Positions 32,099-39,974 of a stretch of DNA of 64,000 bases are shown here, one piece after another. The stretch's first letter is position 1; each line of letters starts with the position of its first letter. Location: the IMG/VR virus record IMGVR_UViG_3300025645_000048, positions 25,306 to 89,305 of that record; one strand, written 5' to 3'. The DNA is from a virus. The position numbers were made by a program, and so were the translations under genes. The notes below the pieces were generated by a model. The model made no database searches, was not told where the DNA came from, and was given only the letters and a program-made list of their open reading frames with translations.

Positions 32099-32113
32099 TT
32101 AAAATAAATTATT

Positions 32114-32839
32114 ATGGCAAGAATTAGTACTTACCCTTTAGACACTAAACTAGTTGGCTCCGATTATTGGATTGGATCAGACGCTAATAGTAGTTTTGCT
32201 ACTAAAAACTTTACTATAGAGTCTGTAGCTAAGTTTATGAACAGGGAAGCTGTTCAGTCACAAGCTATAAGATTTGTATATACTAATACTGTTCCAGTTG
32301 GGACTGGAAGTTTATCATTTAATCCACAAGGTAATGACAATGTATCGTTTTCTGGAATAACAGGATTTAAAATTAGCAAGTATGCATTAGTAGAACCTAC
32401 AACAGACATTTCTGGGTATTATGAAACTGGATTATTAGGTGCAGATGTATTGGTCACTCAATGTGATGACATATCTAAATGGGCTATTTTTACTTGGAAC
32501 ACCGCTACAGTAGATGCAAGTGGAAACTTTTACGACATAGCTGTTACCCATAAGAACAGTCAAAATGGCTTAACAGCAAACAAAGATTATTTTATATCTT
32601 TGCTAAGTATTCCAGGGACATCTGATGCAAACTTTACATTTGCATTAACTGGATCAAATCAATACACTGTTGTTCATGGTTTGAACAAAATTCCATCAGT
32701 AACAGTTTTGACAGGAACAATTGCAAGTCCTGGAGTAGAAATTTTTTGCGATGTTGATTTTGTTGATAACAATCAAGTAACATTAACATTTGCACAACCT
32801 GCAAACCCAGGATTTACTGGGGTTGTAACATTTAATTAA
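32114..32839 (+). CDS. Tail-fibre/appendage protein, 241 aa
   Basis: N-terminus ARISTYPLDTKLVGSDYWIG is an attachment module I recognise in flavobacterial phage fibres. C-terminus (SNQYTVVHGLNKIPSVTVLT, EIFCDVDFVDNNQVTLTF) resembles the end of the next protein (VTHNLGTLDVIVQLVL), the beta-sandwich tip with the THNLG..DV.V signature. First of three consecutive fibre genes. Confidence 0.75.
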   Translation: MARISTYPLDTKLVGSDYWIGSDANSSFATKNFTIESVAKFMNREAVQSQAIRFVYTNTVPVGTGSLSFNPQGNDNVSFSGITGFKISKYALVEPTTDISGYYETGLLGADVLVTQCDDISKWAIFTWNTATVDASGNFYDIAVTHKNSQNGLTANKDYFISLLSIPGTSDANFTFALTGSNQYTVVHGLNKIPSVTVLTGTIASPGVEIFCDVDFVDNNQVTLTFAQPANPGFTGVVTFN

Positions 32840-32850
32840 AATAAAAAATT

Positions 32851-34341
32851 ATGGCAATAAAATATTTATCTAATATTAATCTTGATAATAATGAGCTGAA
32901 AGGCTTTATTGTCGATAATCAATCATCTAACCCAAGTGGACTAGCTGGTGAAGGACAACTTATATACAGAACTGACACAAATGAACTTTACTATCACACT
33001 GGTAGTAATACATGGGTAGCGATATCATCTGGTATGGTTACGTGGATATTAGCAGGAGATTCAGGAACACAAACTATTGGAAATGGTCAATCTGCAACTG
33101 TAGCTGGTGAGTCAGGGTTTATAACAACAACTGCGGGAGCTACTAGACAGGTAACAATTACAATGGATGATAATGCACCTAGTGCTGCAGCAGGCACAGT
33201 CGCATTCCCAACTAGTATTGGTTACAATAAAAAAGGACAAATCACAGCAGTTACTGCTGGTACACAACCCGTAACTAGTTTTAATATAAGTGATGGTACA
33301 ACTTCAGAGACTGTTGAAAATGGAGACACAATTACATTTGCACATAATACAGGTTTAGAAGCAACAATTAGTGCTACAGATACAGTAACATATAGCTTAC
33401 AATTAGAAGATTTACCAGACATGACTCAAACCTGGGTTAACACTGATGAATTTATTGTATTAGATGGAACAGCTCAGAAAAGAAAACAAAGTAGTGAAAT
33501 ACCTATTAACTTACTAGGAGCTCCAGCCGCAAATTTAGATATTAATACAAATAAACTTATAAATGTAACTAATCCTACAGATGCACAAGACGCAGCAACA
33601 AAAGCATATGTTGATGCTGCTGTAACGGGACTTTTAGAATTTAAAGGAGGATTTGATGGTAGTACCGGTAAGGTTGCAGGAACAACAGACTTTTTAGATA
33701 GTAGAGGTACACAGATTGCATGTGCAGTCGGTGATACTTATGTCGTAACTGTAGATGGTACTTTTTATACTGAAACTGTAGCGGTTGGTGACACATTAAT
33801 ATGTCAAACTGCAACTGCAGCTGGGGCAGGAGCATTAACTGACTGGATTACTGTTCAAAATAACATAGGTATAGCAACAGCAACAACTACAGGTATTGTA
33901 AGCATTCCTACAGCAGGAGGACTTACGGTAAGTGCGGCAGGAGCAGTATCTTTAGACACTCAAGGTGGATTAACTGCAGATACATATGGTGCAGCAGCAA
34001 AAGCAACCGTAATTACTGTAGATGATAAAGGTGTTATTACTGGAGCATCAGAACCAGCTATCGCAATAACAGCATCTCAAGTAACAGACTTTTGTACTGA
34101 AGTTCAATCTTGTGTAGGAACAAATTTAAATTATGCAGTTGACATTGGAGATGGCTCAACTAACCCTATTATTGTAACTCATAACTTAGGAACATTAGAT
34201 GTAATTGTACAGTTAGTATTAAAGTCTACTGGCGAAACAATTTATGCAGATACAGTTAGAAACAGTACAACACAAGTAACTATAACTACTACAACAACTT
34301 TAGCTACTGCTGAAGCTAGGATTTTGGTAACCGCTGTGTAA
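32851..34341 (+). CDS. Tail fibre protein, 496 aa
   Basis: Starts MAIKYLSNINLDNNELKGFI and GEGQLIYRTDTNELYYHTGS, a phage fibre head module. Contains NPTDAQDAATKAYVDAAVTG (about 238-257), the classical tail-fibre linker, repetitive Thr/Ala/Gly beta-helix-like segments, and the THNLGTLDVIVQL tip at the C-terminus, shared with the 241-aa protein. Receptor binding is the likely role. Confidence 0.82.
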   Translation: MAIKYLSNINLDNNELKGFIVDNQSSNPSGLAGEGQLIYRTDTNELYYHTGSNTWVAISSGMVTWILAGDSGTQTIGNGQSATVAGESGFITTTAGATRQVTITMDDNAPSAAAGTVAFPTSIGYNKKGQITAVTAGTQPVTSFNISDGTTSETVENGDTITFAHNTGLEATISATDTVTYSLQLEDLPDMTQTWVNTDEFIVLDGTAQKRKQSSEIPINLLGAPAANLDINTNKLINVTNPTDAQDAATKAYVDAAVTGLLEFKGGFDGSTGKVAGTTDFLDSRGTQIACAVGDTYVVTVDGTFYTETVAVGDTLICQTATAAGAGALTDWITVQNNIGIATATTTGIVSIPTAGGLTVSAAGAVSLDTQGGLTADTYGAAAKATVITVDDKGVITGASEPAIAITASQVTDFCTEVQSCVGTNLNYAVDIGDGSTNPIIVTHNLGTLDVIVQLVLKSTGETIYADTVRNSTTQVTITTTTTLATAEARILVTAV

Positions 34342-34359
34342 AACATTAACTTTACTCAC

Positions 34360-35946
34360 ATGGCGATTAGATTCTTAAGTAGCGGAGACATAGATGGTGC
34401 TTTAACCATAAACTCTACCGTCACCTTAAATAAAACTAATAATGTTATTAGTATTCCTAGTTTAGTCGATAATGGAACTTTTCTAGAAATTACACAAACA
34501 GGAAATGAAACTTGGTTATTTAAGTGTGAATCATTAAGTGGATCATTAGATGGTGTTTCAATCGGCACTAGCAGTGCAGGTAAAGTGACGTTCGATGAAA
34601 ATGGACAAATTCATAGCACTCAATTATTAGATGTAGCAACAGCAGGAGGAAGGTTAATAGGTGAAAGTAGTAGGGGGTATCTATCATCAATTCATTTAGA
34701 ACAGTCAGCTACTGGTGCAGATGGAGGCTATATTAGATTTGAAACTGCAACTTCTGGAACGACAAGTGGTGTTGAAAGATTAAGAATTACAGATACTGGA
34801 GCTATATCTGTCGGATCGACAGGAACTAACTATGGTTCATCTGGTCAAGTATTAACTTCTGGTGGAAACTCTAATCCTACATGGACAACCCCAACAACAG
34901 GAACCGTAACTGGTACTGGTGTTAATAATAGATTAGCAATTTGGAATGGCACAACTGCTATTGATTCTGATTCTGATTTTTATGTTGATGGTGATACTAT
35001 ATTCACAGCAAACTTTCAAGCATCTGGAAACATATCTATAACAGGCACATCATTTTTAGATGGTGATGTTACAATTGGTGATACAAATTCAGCATTTATA
35101 GGAATGGCAAGAGCAGGTGCAAATTATTTAGCTGCAACAAATGCGTCTGGATATTTAGTATTTAGAACTGCTGGTTCAAATGAAAGAATGCGTATAGACA
35201 TTTCAGGGGATGTCGGGATAGGAGTTACAGACGGAGATATATTTGGTAGATTTTATGGTAGAAGTGTTGGTATAGGAGGAACTGGTATTGCTAAGTTACA
35301 GATAAATGGAACTTCTTATTCTGGAATTGATTTAGGTCAAAATGGAACAAGATACGGAGAATTAAATGCAAGTGCTACCATAGTTCAACTTCAAACACTT
35401 GCAGACATTCCATTAACTTTTGGTACAGGCACAAGTGCTACAGAAAGAATGCGTATAACATCTGGGGGTCAAGTTTGTATTGGCACAGATTCAACAACAG
35501 TATCATCATCAGTTGTAAGTGCTGTTTTTGGCTCTGGTAGTGATGCAACTTTAAAATTAGGTGGGCATAGTGGTACACACACTATGGTACAATTTTTCCA
35601 TACAGGTTCATCAGTTGGTAGTATAACATCTACTACAAGTGCAACTTCCTACAACACATCTTCTGATTATAGATTAAAAGAAGATTTACAAGACTTTGCA
35701 GGTTTAGATATGGTTTCTAAAATACCTGTATATGACTTTAAATGGAAAACAGATGATAGCAGAAGTTATGGAGTTATGGCTCACGAACTACAAGAAGTTT
35801 TACCTCAAGCAGTTTCAGGAGATAAAGATGCAGAAGAAATGCAATCTGTTGATTATTCTAAAATAGTTCCTTTATTAGTTAAGTCAATACAAGAACTAAA
35901 AGCAGAAGTAGACAAATTGAAACAAGAATGTAAATGTAAAAATTAG
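34360..35946 (+). CDS. Tail fibre with C-terminal S74 intramolecular chaperone, 528 aa
   Basis: Beta-rich fibre body with repeated ATERMRITSGG/NERMRIDISGD units (three copies) and a C-terminal peptidase S74 / ICA domain beginning near residue 430. The self-cleavage Ser-Lys pair is visible in SSDYRLKEDL, followed by IPVYDFKWK, YGVMAHELQEVLPQAV, VDYSKIVPLLVKSIQELKAE and a cysteine tail (CKCKN). The domain trimerises the fibre and cuts itself off. Confidence 0.92.
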   Translation: MAIRFLSSGDIDGALTINSTVTLNKTNNVISIPSLVDNGTFLEITQTGNETWLFKCESLSGSLDGVSIGTSSAGKVTFDENGQIHSTQLLDVATAGGRLIGESSRGYLSSIHLEQSATGADGGYIRFETATSGTTSGVERLRITDTGAISVGSTGTNYGSSGQVLTSGGNSNPTWTTPTTGTVTGTGVNNRLAIWNGTTAIDSDSDFYVDGDTIFTANFQASGNISITGTSFLDGDVTIGDTNSAFIGMARAGANYLAATNASGYLVFRTAGSNERMRIDISGDVGIGVTDGDIFGRFYGRSVGIGGTGIAKLQINGTSYSGIDLGQNGTRYGELNASATIVQLQTLADIPLTFGTGTSATERMRITSGGQVCIGTDSTTVSSSVVSAVFGSGSDATLKLGGHSGTHTMVQFFHTGSSVGSITSTTSATSYNTSSDYRLKEDLQDFAGLDMVSKIPVYDFKWKTDDSRSYGVMAHELQEVLPQAVSGDKDAEEMQSVDYSKIVPLLVKSIQELKAEVDKLKQECKCKN

Positions 35947-35956
35947 TATATTTATA
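35943..35956 (+). promoter_or_regulatory. Third TTAGTATATTTRTA box
   Basis: TTAGTATATTTATA, one base different from the copies at 27225 and 28606, begins in the stop codon of the S74 fibre and lies 23 nt before the next ATG. Confidence 0.5.
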
Positions 35957-35978
35957 TCTTAATCATAAAATTAATAAA

Positions 35979-36212
35979 ATGTCAAAAATTACAAAAGAAG
36001 AATTAAAAAATTTACAAGAACAACAAGGTAAGCTAAATGCTATTAAACACGATATTGGTTTATTAAGCACACAAATACATAGCTTAAACCATATGTACGC
36101 TGAAGAAATTTCTAAACAAGAAGAAAGTAAAAAAGGTTTAGAAGAATCTTACGGTAAAATAAACATAGACCTAAAGGATGGGTCATATGAAGAAATCAAA
36201 GAAGATAAATAA
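35979..36212 (+). CDS. Coiled-coil protein, 77 aa
   Basis: ITKEELKNLQEQQGKLNAIK, GLLSTQIHSLNHMYAEEISK and a conserved acidic end (YGKINIDLKDGSYEEIKED). The pattern (LQEQ..KL......IG.LE.Q.......Y....I....G.Y) follows tail-fibre genes in many flavobacterial phages. Stop overlaps the next start (TAATG). Function unknown. Confidence 0.72.
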   Translation: MSKITKEELKNLQEQQGKLNAIKHDIGLLSTQIHSLNHMYAEEISKQEESKKGLEESYGKINIDLKDGSYEEIKEDK

Positions 36213-36382
36213 TGAGTTTACAGGATATGAAATTGTATGCAATTAATTTTTCAGCTTTTACGTTGAGTTTCACAAATATTGATATGATATTAAAAATAAT
36301 ACTACTTACAGTTACTATCCTGTACACAACTCACAAATGGTATTTAATGTATGAAGAAAATAAGCGAAAACATAAGTTATAA
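36212..36382 (+). CDS. Small membrane protein, 56 aa
   Basis: ATG at 36212 gives MSLQDMKLYAINFSAFTLSF, then a TM helix (MILKIILLTVTILYTT) and a basic end (YEENKRKHKL). This N-terminal layout is common in phage holin-like or lysis-accessory proteins. Overlaps the endolysin start by 32 nt. Confidence 0.62.
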   Translation: MSLQDMKLYAINFSAFTLSFTNIDMILKIILLTVTILYTTHKWYLMYEENKRKHKL

Positions 36383-36824
36383 GGAAGCAGTACGTTCCGA
36401 AACAGCTAAACGTTTAGGTATCTCAAATAAACCTAAAAAAGAACATATTGAAAATATGGAGTTAATAGCTGAAAAAATCTTTCAACCATTAAGAGAATGG
36501 GTAGACCATCCTATTAGAATAAACAGCTTTTATCGTTCAGAAGAACTTAATTCAAGAATTGGAGGTGCAATTTCATCGGCTCATAAAGATGGTTTAGCAA
36601 TGGATTTAGATTCTTTAGGTGGCAAAACTAACCTTGAGATGTTACATTATATAAAAGACCATTTAGACTTTGATATTTTAATTAATGAATATCCAAATCA
36701 AGAAGGAGAACCAAAATGGATTCACGTTAGTTGGAGTAAAAAGAAAAACAGAAAACAAGTTTTAGAAATAAAACGCAAAGGCAAATACTATACTTATACA
36801 GGCGAATGTAAAAGCTGTAAATGA
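36351..36824 (+). CDS. M15 peptidase endolysin (peptidase_M15_3 type), 157 aa
   Basis: Peptidoglycan stem-peptide cleaving enzyme. Zinc ligands H78 and D85 in SSAHKDGLAMDLDS and H125 in WIHVSW, with INSFYRSEELN upstream, give the HxxxxxxD...H layout of the VanX/VanY-like M15 family. C-terminal extension KGKYYTYTGECKSC is basic with two cysteines. It replaces, in this second cassette, the amidase used in the first. Confidence 0.9.
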   Translation: MKKISENISYKEAVRSETAKRLGISNKPKKEHIENMELIAEKIFQPLREWVDHPIRINSFYRSEELNSRIGGAISSAHKDGLAMDLDSLGGKTNLEMLHYIKDHLDFDILINEYPNQEGEPKWIHVSWSKKKNRKQVLEIKRKGKYYTYTGECKSCK

Positions 36825-36982
36825 AAAAAGTAGAATTTGCAATAATTGAAAGGTTTGCTTTAGGTATATTAATTGGTTTTAGTTATTTGCCACAAGATGA
36901 AGAAACAAATTTTGATGAATTAAATATATATGTAATTTTTATAGTATTACATTTTAAATTTTATAACGATGCCCATACCTAA
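36821..36982 (+). CDS. Small hydrophobic protein, 53 aa
   Basis: ATG overlaps the endolysin stop (ATGA). FAIIERFALGILIGFSYLP, an acidic patch QDEETNFDELN, then IYVIFIVLHFKFY. One or two membrane-associated segments. The phrase LG(I)xxGFSY..PxDEEtdf.E..iYl.fi is common in flavobacterial phage membrane proteins. Role unknown, likely lysis accessory. Confidence 0.6.
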   Translation: MKKVEFAIIERFALGILIGFSYLPQDEETNFDELNIYVIFIVLHFKFYNDAHT

Positions 36983-37100
36983 AAAGAAACAAGGAGAAAA
37001 ACAGAAGGACTATATGATGCGATGTGTACCTCAATTGATGAAATACCATCCAGAAAAACAAGCTGTAGCAATTTGCTATAAAGAATACAGAAACAAATAA
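36969..37100 (+). CDS. Tiny phage protein of the P-x-P...RC...YP...CY type, 43 aa
   Basis: MPIPKKKQGEKQKDYMMRCV then KYHPEKQAVAICYKEYRNK. The same layout (P.P...GE...F..RC......E.YP...QR.A.CY..W) recurs as a free micro-protein or as a fusion to portal/protease in many phages. Function unknown, virion assembly suspected. Confidence 0.7.
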   Translation: MPIPKKKQGEKQKDYMMRCVPQLMKYHPEKQAVAICYKEYRNK

Positions 37101-37103
37101 AAA

Positions 37104-37412
37104 ATGGCAACAAAGATAAGTGAAGATACAAACGTACAATTAGATTTAAAAACTATTGGAATTATAATAGCAGGAACAATATCACTTGCGAGTATGTGGT
37201 TTACTTTACAAGGAGATATACAAGACCTAAACAATAAAATTGAGGGGTTTAGTGGAGATGAATTTGTGCAAAGAATGGAATTCCAATTAAAAGATGAATT
37301 AATTAGAAATAACGTAATACAAATTGATAAGCTAACAGAAAATATGAAAGAGGATATTGAAGAAAATAAAGAAGCTATAAAAGATTTAGAAAACAAAGTT
37401 TTTAGAAGATGA
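37104..37412 (+). CDS. TM plus coiled-coil protein of lysis cassette 2, 102 aa
   Basis: Homologue of the 103-aa protein at 30621: same N-terminus (MATKISEDTNVQLDLKTIGI), TM helix and coil; the differences are mostly in the coil. Nucleotide similarity between the copies is high but with many silent changes, so they are diverged homologues rather than a recent duplication. Stop overlaps the next start as ATGA. Confidence 0.8.
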   Translation: MATKISEDTNVQLDLKTIGIIIAGTISLASMWFTLQGDIQDLNNKIEGFSGDEFVQRMEFQLKDELIRNNVIQIDKLTENMKEDIEENKEAIKDLENKVFRR

Positions 37413-37732
37413 AACATTTAATATATGTATTGTTTATTTTGTTATTGTGTTCAATAGGTAACGCTCAAGATTTAACATTATTACACATAAACGCAAAATG
37501 GAATCAATCGAATAATTACGATTTGAAAGGTTTAAAAAATTGTAAAGTTAAAATGACTTTATTAGAGGATTTAGTACCTTCTATGAAAGCACAAATAAAA
37601 TCAGTACCTACTATTATTTTACTTGACCAAAACGGTAAACCAAGAGGACAATGGAAGGCAGGTTTAAGTTTTAAAGTAGAAGCAACAAAAGAAGAAATAC
37701 AAGACAGAATTGATTTTATATTTAAACAATAA
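37409..37732 (+). CDS. Secreted thioredoxin-fold protein without CxxC (cassette 2), 107 aa
   Basis: Signal peptide (LIYVLFILLLCSIGNAQ) then LTLLHINAKWNQSNNYDLKG, and SVPTIILLDQNGKPRGQWKA. Same architecture and missing active-site cysteines as the protein at 30929. Coupled to the TM/coil gene in both cassettes, which argues that they act as a pair in the envelope. Confidence 0.76.
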   Translation: MKHLIYVLFILLLCSIGNAQDLTLLHINAKWNQSNNYDLKGLKNCKVKMTLLEDLVPSMKAQIKSVPTIILLDQNGKPRGQWKAGLSFKVEATKEEIQDRIDFIFKQ

Positions 37733-37736
37733 TATT

Positions 37737-37877
37737 ATGGAAACTATAAAACATTTACTGGGTTTTTGTGGGGAGCATTTGCATCCTAACATTTTTACAA
37801 TTACAATAACATTAATTATTTTAAAATTAATTTATGAAAAATATATTAGCAAAACTATTTGGGGGAGCTGGAGGTAG
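37737..37877 (+). CDS. Small single-TM peptide, 46 aa
   Basis: METIKHLLGFCGEHLHPNIF followed by the hydrophobic stretch TITITLIILKLIYEKYI. The 3' end overlaps the holin gene by 44 nt in another frame. The N-terminal LLGFCGEHLHPN is reminiscent of phage holin-associated peptides; an overlapping artefact cannot be ruled out. Confidence 0.55.
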   Translation: METIKHLLGFCGEHLHPNIFTITITLIILKLIYEKYISKTIWGSWR

Positions 37878-38241
37878 TATAGCAGAAAAAATATCTGGTA
37901 TTATTGACAAACATACTTTTAGTAAAGTTGAGAAAGCACAATTTGAAAAAGAGATGGAGGAGATATTTATCAAAGCTGAACTTGATCTTGAAAGAGAAAT
38001 AACAAATCGTCACGCAAATGATATGGCAAGTGATAGTTGGTTAAGCAAAAACATCAGACCAATGCTTACTATATTTTCTTTAGTTTTATATACTTTATTT
38101 GCCTTAATTGACGGAAACATAGGAGAATTCAACATAGCGAATCAATATGTAGATTTACTTGGGCAAATAGTTATAATGAGTTTAGGGTTTTACTTTACAT
38201 CAAGAGGTATAGAAAAAACAGCAAAGATCATTAAGAAATAA
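37834..38241 (+). CDS. Holin, GTA_holin_3TM type (cassette 2), 135 aa
   Basis: Same family and length as the protein at 31664: GGAGGSIAEKISGIIDKHTF, then ASDSWLSKNIRPMLTIFSLV and LGQIVIMSLGFYFTSRGIEK. The C-terminal 70 residues differ from cassette 1 at only a few positions, while the N-terminal helices diverged. Releases the M15 endolysin of this cassette. Confidence 0.85.
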   Translation: MKNILAKLFGGAGGSIAEKISGIIDKHTFSKVEKAQFEKEMEEIFIKAELDLEREITNRHANDMASDSWLSKNIRPMLTIFSLVLYTLFALIDGNIGEFNIANQYVDLLGQIVIMSLGFYFTSRGIEKTAKIIKK

Positions 38242-38375
38242 TGGCTAAAGGAATTAATATAAGCACATATAAAAGCAAATCAAAGAAGCGTAAAGGAATA
38301 CACGCAAAAAGTAAAATGAGTGCCTTAAAAGGCTCTAAAAACTATTTTAAGAAATATAAAGGTCAAGGTAAATAA
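38241..38375 (+). CDS. GQGK-type basic small protein, 44 aa
   Basis: STYKSKSKKRKGIHAKSKMS and a YFKKYKGQGK end; homologue of 27364-27489. Starts in the stop codon of the holin gene. In region A the relative lies in the small-basic island, so its placement at the end of a lysis cassette here reflects a different gene order. Confidence 0.68.
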   Translation: MAKGINISTYKSKSKKRKGIHAKSKMSALKGSKNYFKKYKGQGK

Positions 38376-38564
38376 TTTTTTTATATATTTGTTTGGCTTA
38401 TAGCAAACTTGCACAACCTAATAAAGTTGGACGGTGCTTGGAACAGGTAACTAAATTATTTCTTTTTTGTAGGCTTTTTTCTTTCTTTTTCTTTTTGTCC
38501 TTTTTCTTTTTCTTTCTTTTTAGTTATTATAAAAACTATAGGTTATAACCAAAAGTTATAATAT
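38376..38564. other. Intergenic control region between lysis cassette 2 and region B
   Basis: No gene. Holds TATATATTTG (-7-like, 38381-38390), a moderately GC stretch with GGACGGTGCTTGGAACAGG (38431-38449), a 65-nt polypyrimidine tract (about 38457-38522), and the perfect 10-bp palindrome GGTTATAACC (38541-38550) beside AAAAGTTATAA. This is where the genomic theme changes from lysis genes to replication genes, so it may hold the promoter/operator of region B or the joint between two genomes. Confidence 0.5.
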
Positions 38565-38696
38565 ATGAATTGTAAGAAATGTAAATACAAAATGTTATAT
38601 TTAGGTAGTAATCAAAACGGTTATTATAATTTGTGTAAAAAATGCAATAACGTTATACCTACAAATGAAAAAATTAACAAGAAGCAAACTAATTAA
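38565..38696 (+). CDS. Zinc-ribbon micro-protein, 43 aa
   Basis: MNCKKCKYKMLYLGSNQNGY and YNLCKKCNNVIP: two CxxC knuckles. Overlaps the NinG gene start by 32 nt. A similar mini zinc ribbon is at 47282-47386. Possible nucleic-acid or protein-binding adaptor. Confidence 0.68.
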   Translation: MNCKKCKYKMLYLGSNQNGYYNLCKKCNNVIPTNEKINKKQTN

Positions 38697-39054
38697 AAAA
38701 CTTGACAAAGTATTTAGTTTATATATTAGACAACGTTATGCTAAAAATGAGATAGCTCAATGTTTTACTTGTGGCAAAAAAGATCATTATAAAAGACTTC
38801 AATGTGGTCATTTTCAAAGCAGAAAATATTATTCTACAAGATGGGATGAAATAAATTGTCAGGTGCAATGTGCAGGGTGTAATGTGTTTAAGTATGGAGA
38901 ACAATTTGTATTTGGCAAAAATCTTGATTTAGAATATGGAGCTGGATGTGCAGAATCACTTTATTTAAAAGCAAAACAAATAACTAAATTCTCCACACCA
39001 GAAATTCAGGAGTTAATAAATAAGTATTCTTTGTTAATAAAAGAGTTAAACTAA
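38665..39054 (+). CDS. ninG: NinG-like recombination protein, 129 aa
   Basis: Lambda NinG/Rap-type (Holliday-junction or D-loop endonuclease) family. Recognisable core: AQCFTCGKKDHYKRLQCGHF (CxxC plus GHF), SRKYYSTRWDEINCQVQCAG, CNVFKYGEQFVFG. The C-terminus is helical. Length is shorter than lambda NinG (204 aa) because the N-terminal part is reduced. First full gene of the region B replication module; terminator follows. Confidence 0.88.
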   Translation: MKKLTRSKLIKKLDKVFSLYIRQRYAKNEIAQCFTCGKKDHYKRLQCGHFQSRKYYSTRWDEINCQVQCAGCNVFKYGEQFVFGKNLDLEYGAGCAESLYLKAKQITKFSTPEIQELINKYSLLIKELN

Positions 39055-39098
39055 TTTTTATATTTATAGTGTTCTGTTACATTTGTCTTGTATAAAAG

Positions 39099-39128
39099 AG
39101 GGTTAATTCATTTTAGCCCTTTTTTTTT
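39099..39128 (+). terminator. Rho-independent terminator after ninG
   Basis: AGGGTTAA-(6 nt)-TTAGCCCT (one G-T pair) followed by eight T residues. Confidence 0.8.
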
Positions 39129-39182
39129 GCTTATTTATTAAAAAAATTGTTTATATTTATAATTAATTTAAAAATTATATAT

Positions 39183-39371
39183 ATGACTAAAAACAGAACC
39201 ATACCTTACGAACAACACTATGTTCAGGTAGGATTTTACCAAAACTTTATTAAAAACAAAGAACAAGAAATCAAAGACTTGAATAAGAAAAATGATTTAC
39301 TTGAACAAGAAAATGAAGTTTTAAAAGCTAAACTCGAAGTTGAACATTCTAATAACTTAATGAGATTATGA
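39183..39371 (+). CDS. Small coiled-coil protein, 62 aa
   Basis: ATG at 39183 chosen (AT-rich leader); a longer frame from 39147 would add a hydrophobic 12 residues from promoter-like DNA (TTTATATTTATA). QNFIKNKEQEIKDLNKKNDL and LLEQENEVLKAKLEVEH form a leucine-zipper-like coil. Coupled to the annealing-protein gene by ATGA. Confidence 0.66.
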   Translation: MTKNRTIPYEQHYVQVGFYQNFIKNKEQEIKDLNKKNDLLEQENEVLKAKLEVEHSNNLMRL

Positions 39372-39796
39372 ACAAAGAGAAATTAGCAGAACTTTATCAC
39401 AAGTATGAGTTATCTAAAGATGACTTCTTTAAACATCAACACTACACAATAATTACAAGACAAGGAATCGACAAGATTCAAGCTATAGAACAAATCTCTA
39501 TAGACTATGATGTAATTAAATGTGAAACTAACTTTGCAGTATTTAAAGCAATAGCAACTAAAAACAATAAAAAGATTATTACGTTTGGTTCTGCTTTAAA
39601 AGGTGCATCGTATAATGAAGGTAATTGTCAAAGCTGGTATGTTGCTGAAATGGCAGAAAAAAGAGCTATGTCAAGAGCTGTATTAAAACTAACAGGGTTC
39701 TATGAACTTGGAGTTTTTGGAGAAGATGAATCAGATTCATTTAAAAAGAAAACTACAAAAGAAGAACTAATAAATAAAATTAAAAACAATGGCTGA
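39368..39796 (+). CDS. Rad52/ERF-like annealing protein, 142 aa
   Basis: DFFKHQHYTIITRQGIDKIQ, then VFKAIATKNNKKIITFGSAL, then CQSWYVAEMAEKRAMSRAVL and LTGFYELGVFGEDE: the (A)EMAEKRA.SRA(V)L motif is shared with phage single-strand annealing proteins and corresponds to NAETSAWGRALG in the region A protein. Shorter than that one. Followed by SSB. Family assignment from motifs only. Confidence 0.7.
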   Translation: MNKEKLAELYHKYELSKDDFFKHQHYTIITRQGIDKIQAIEQISIDYDVIKCETNFAVFKAIATKNNKKIITFGSALKGASYNEGNCQSWYVAEMAEKRAMSRAVLKLTGFYELGVFGEDESDSFKKKTTKEELINKIKNNG

Positions 39797-39962
39797 CAAA
39801 ATATATAAAGAAAAAGATCATCATCCATTTGAGAATCAAATATTTAATCACTATAGAAAAACAGCTAAAGAAATAAATGAAGCTATAGTTCTATTAACGG
39901 AACATAACTATACAGTTATTGACCATCAAGGCAAATGGATTACAAAAGAAAACATTAATTAA
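39789..39962 (+). CDS. Small hypothetical protein, 57 aa
   Basis: MADKIYKEKDHHPFENQIFN, HYRKTAKEINEAIVLLTEHN, YTVIDHQGKWI. Overlaps the annealing gene by 8 nt and ends 12 nt before SSB. The VIDLQGKWI-type ending is common in phage micro-proteins near SSB. Unknown function. Confidence 0.66.
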   Translation: MADKIYKEKDHHPFENQIFNHYRKTAKEINEAIVLLTEHNYTVIDHQGKWITKENIN

Positions 39963-39974
39963 AATCAATAAATT

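Noticed and set aside
37737-37877. Reading the whole 44-nt overlap with the holin gene as proof of a fused product
   Set aside because: The frames differ and both have their own ATG and stop; overlap alone gives no evidence of fusion.
38376-38460. Possible tRNA in the GC-richer stretch after lysis cassette 2
   Set aside because: No cloverleaf can be drawn: no T-loop consensus and no acceptor pairing.
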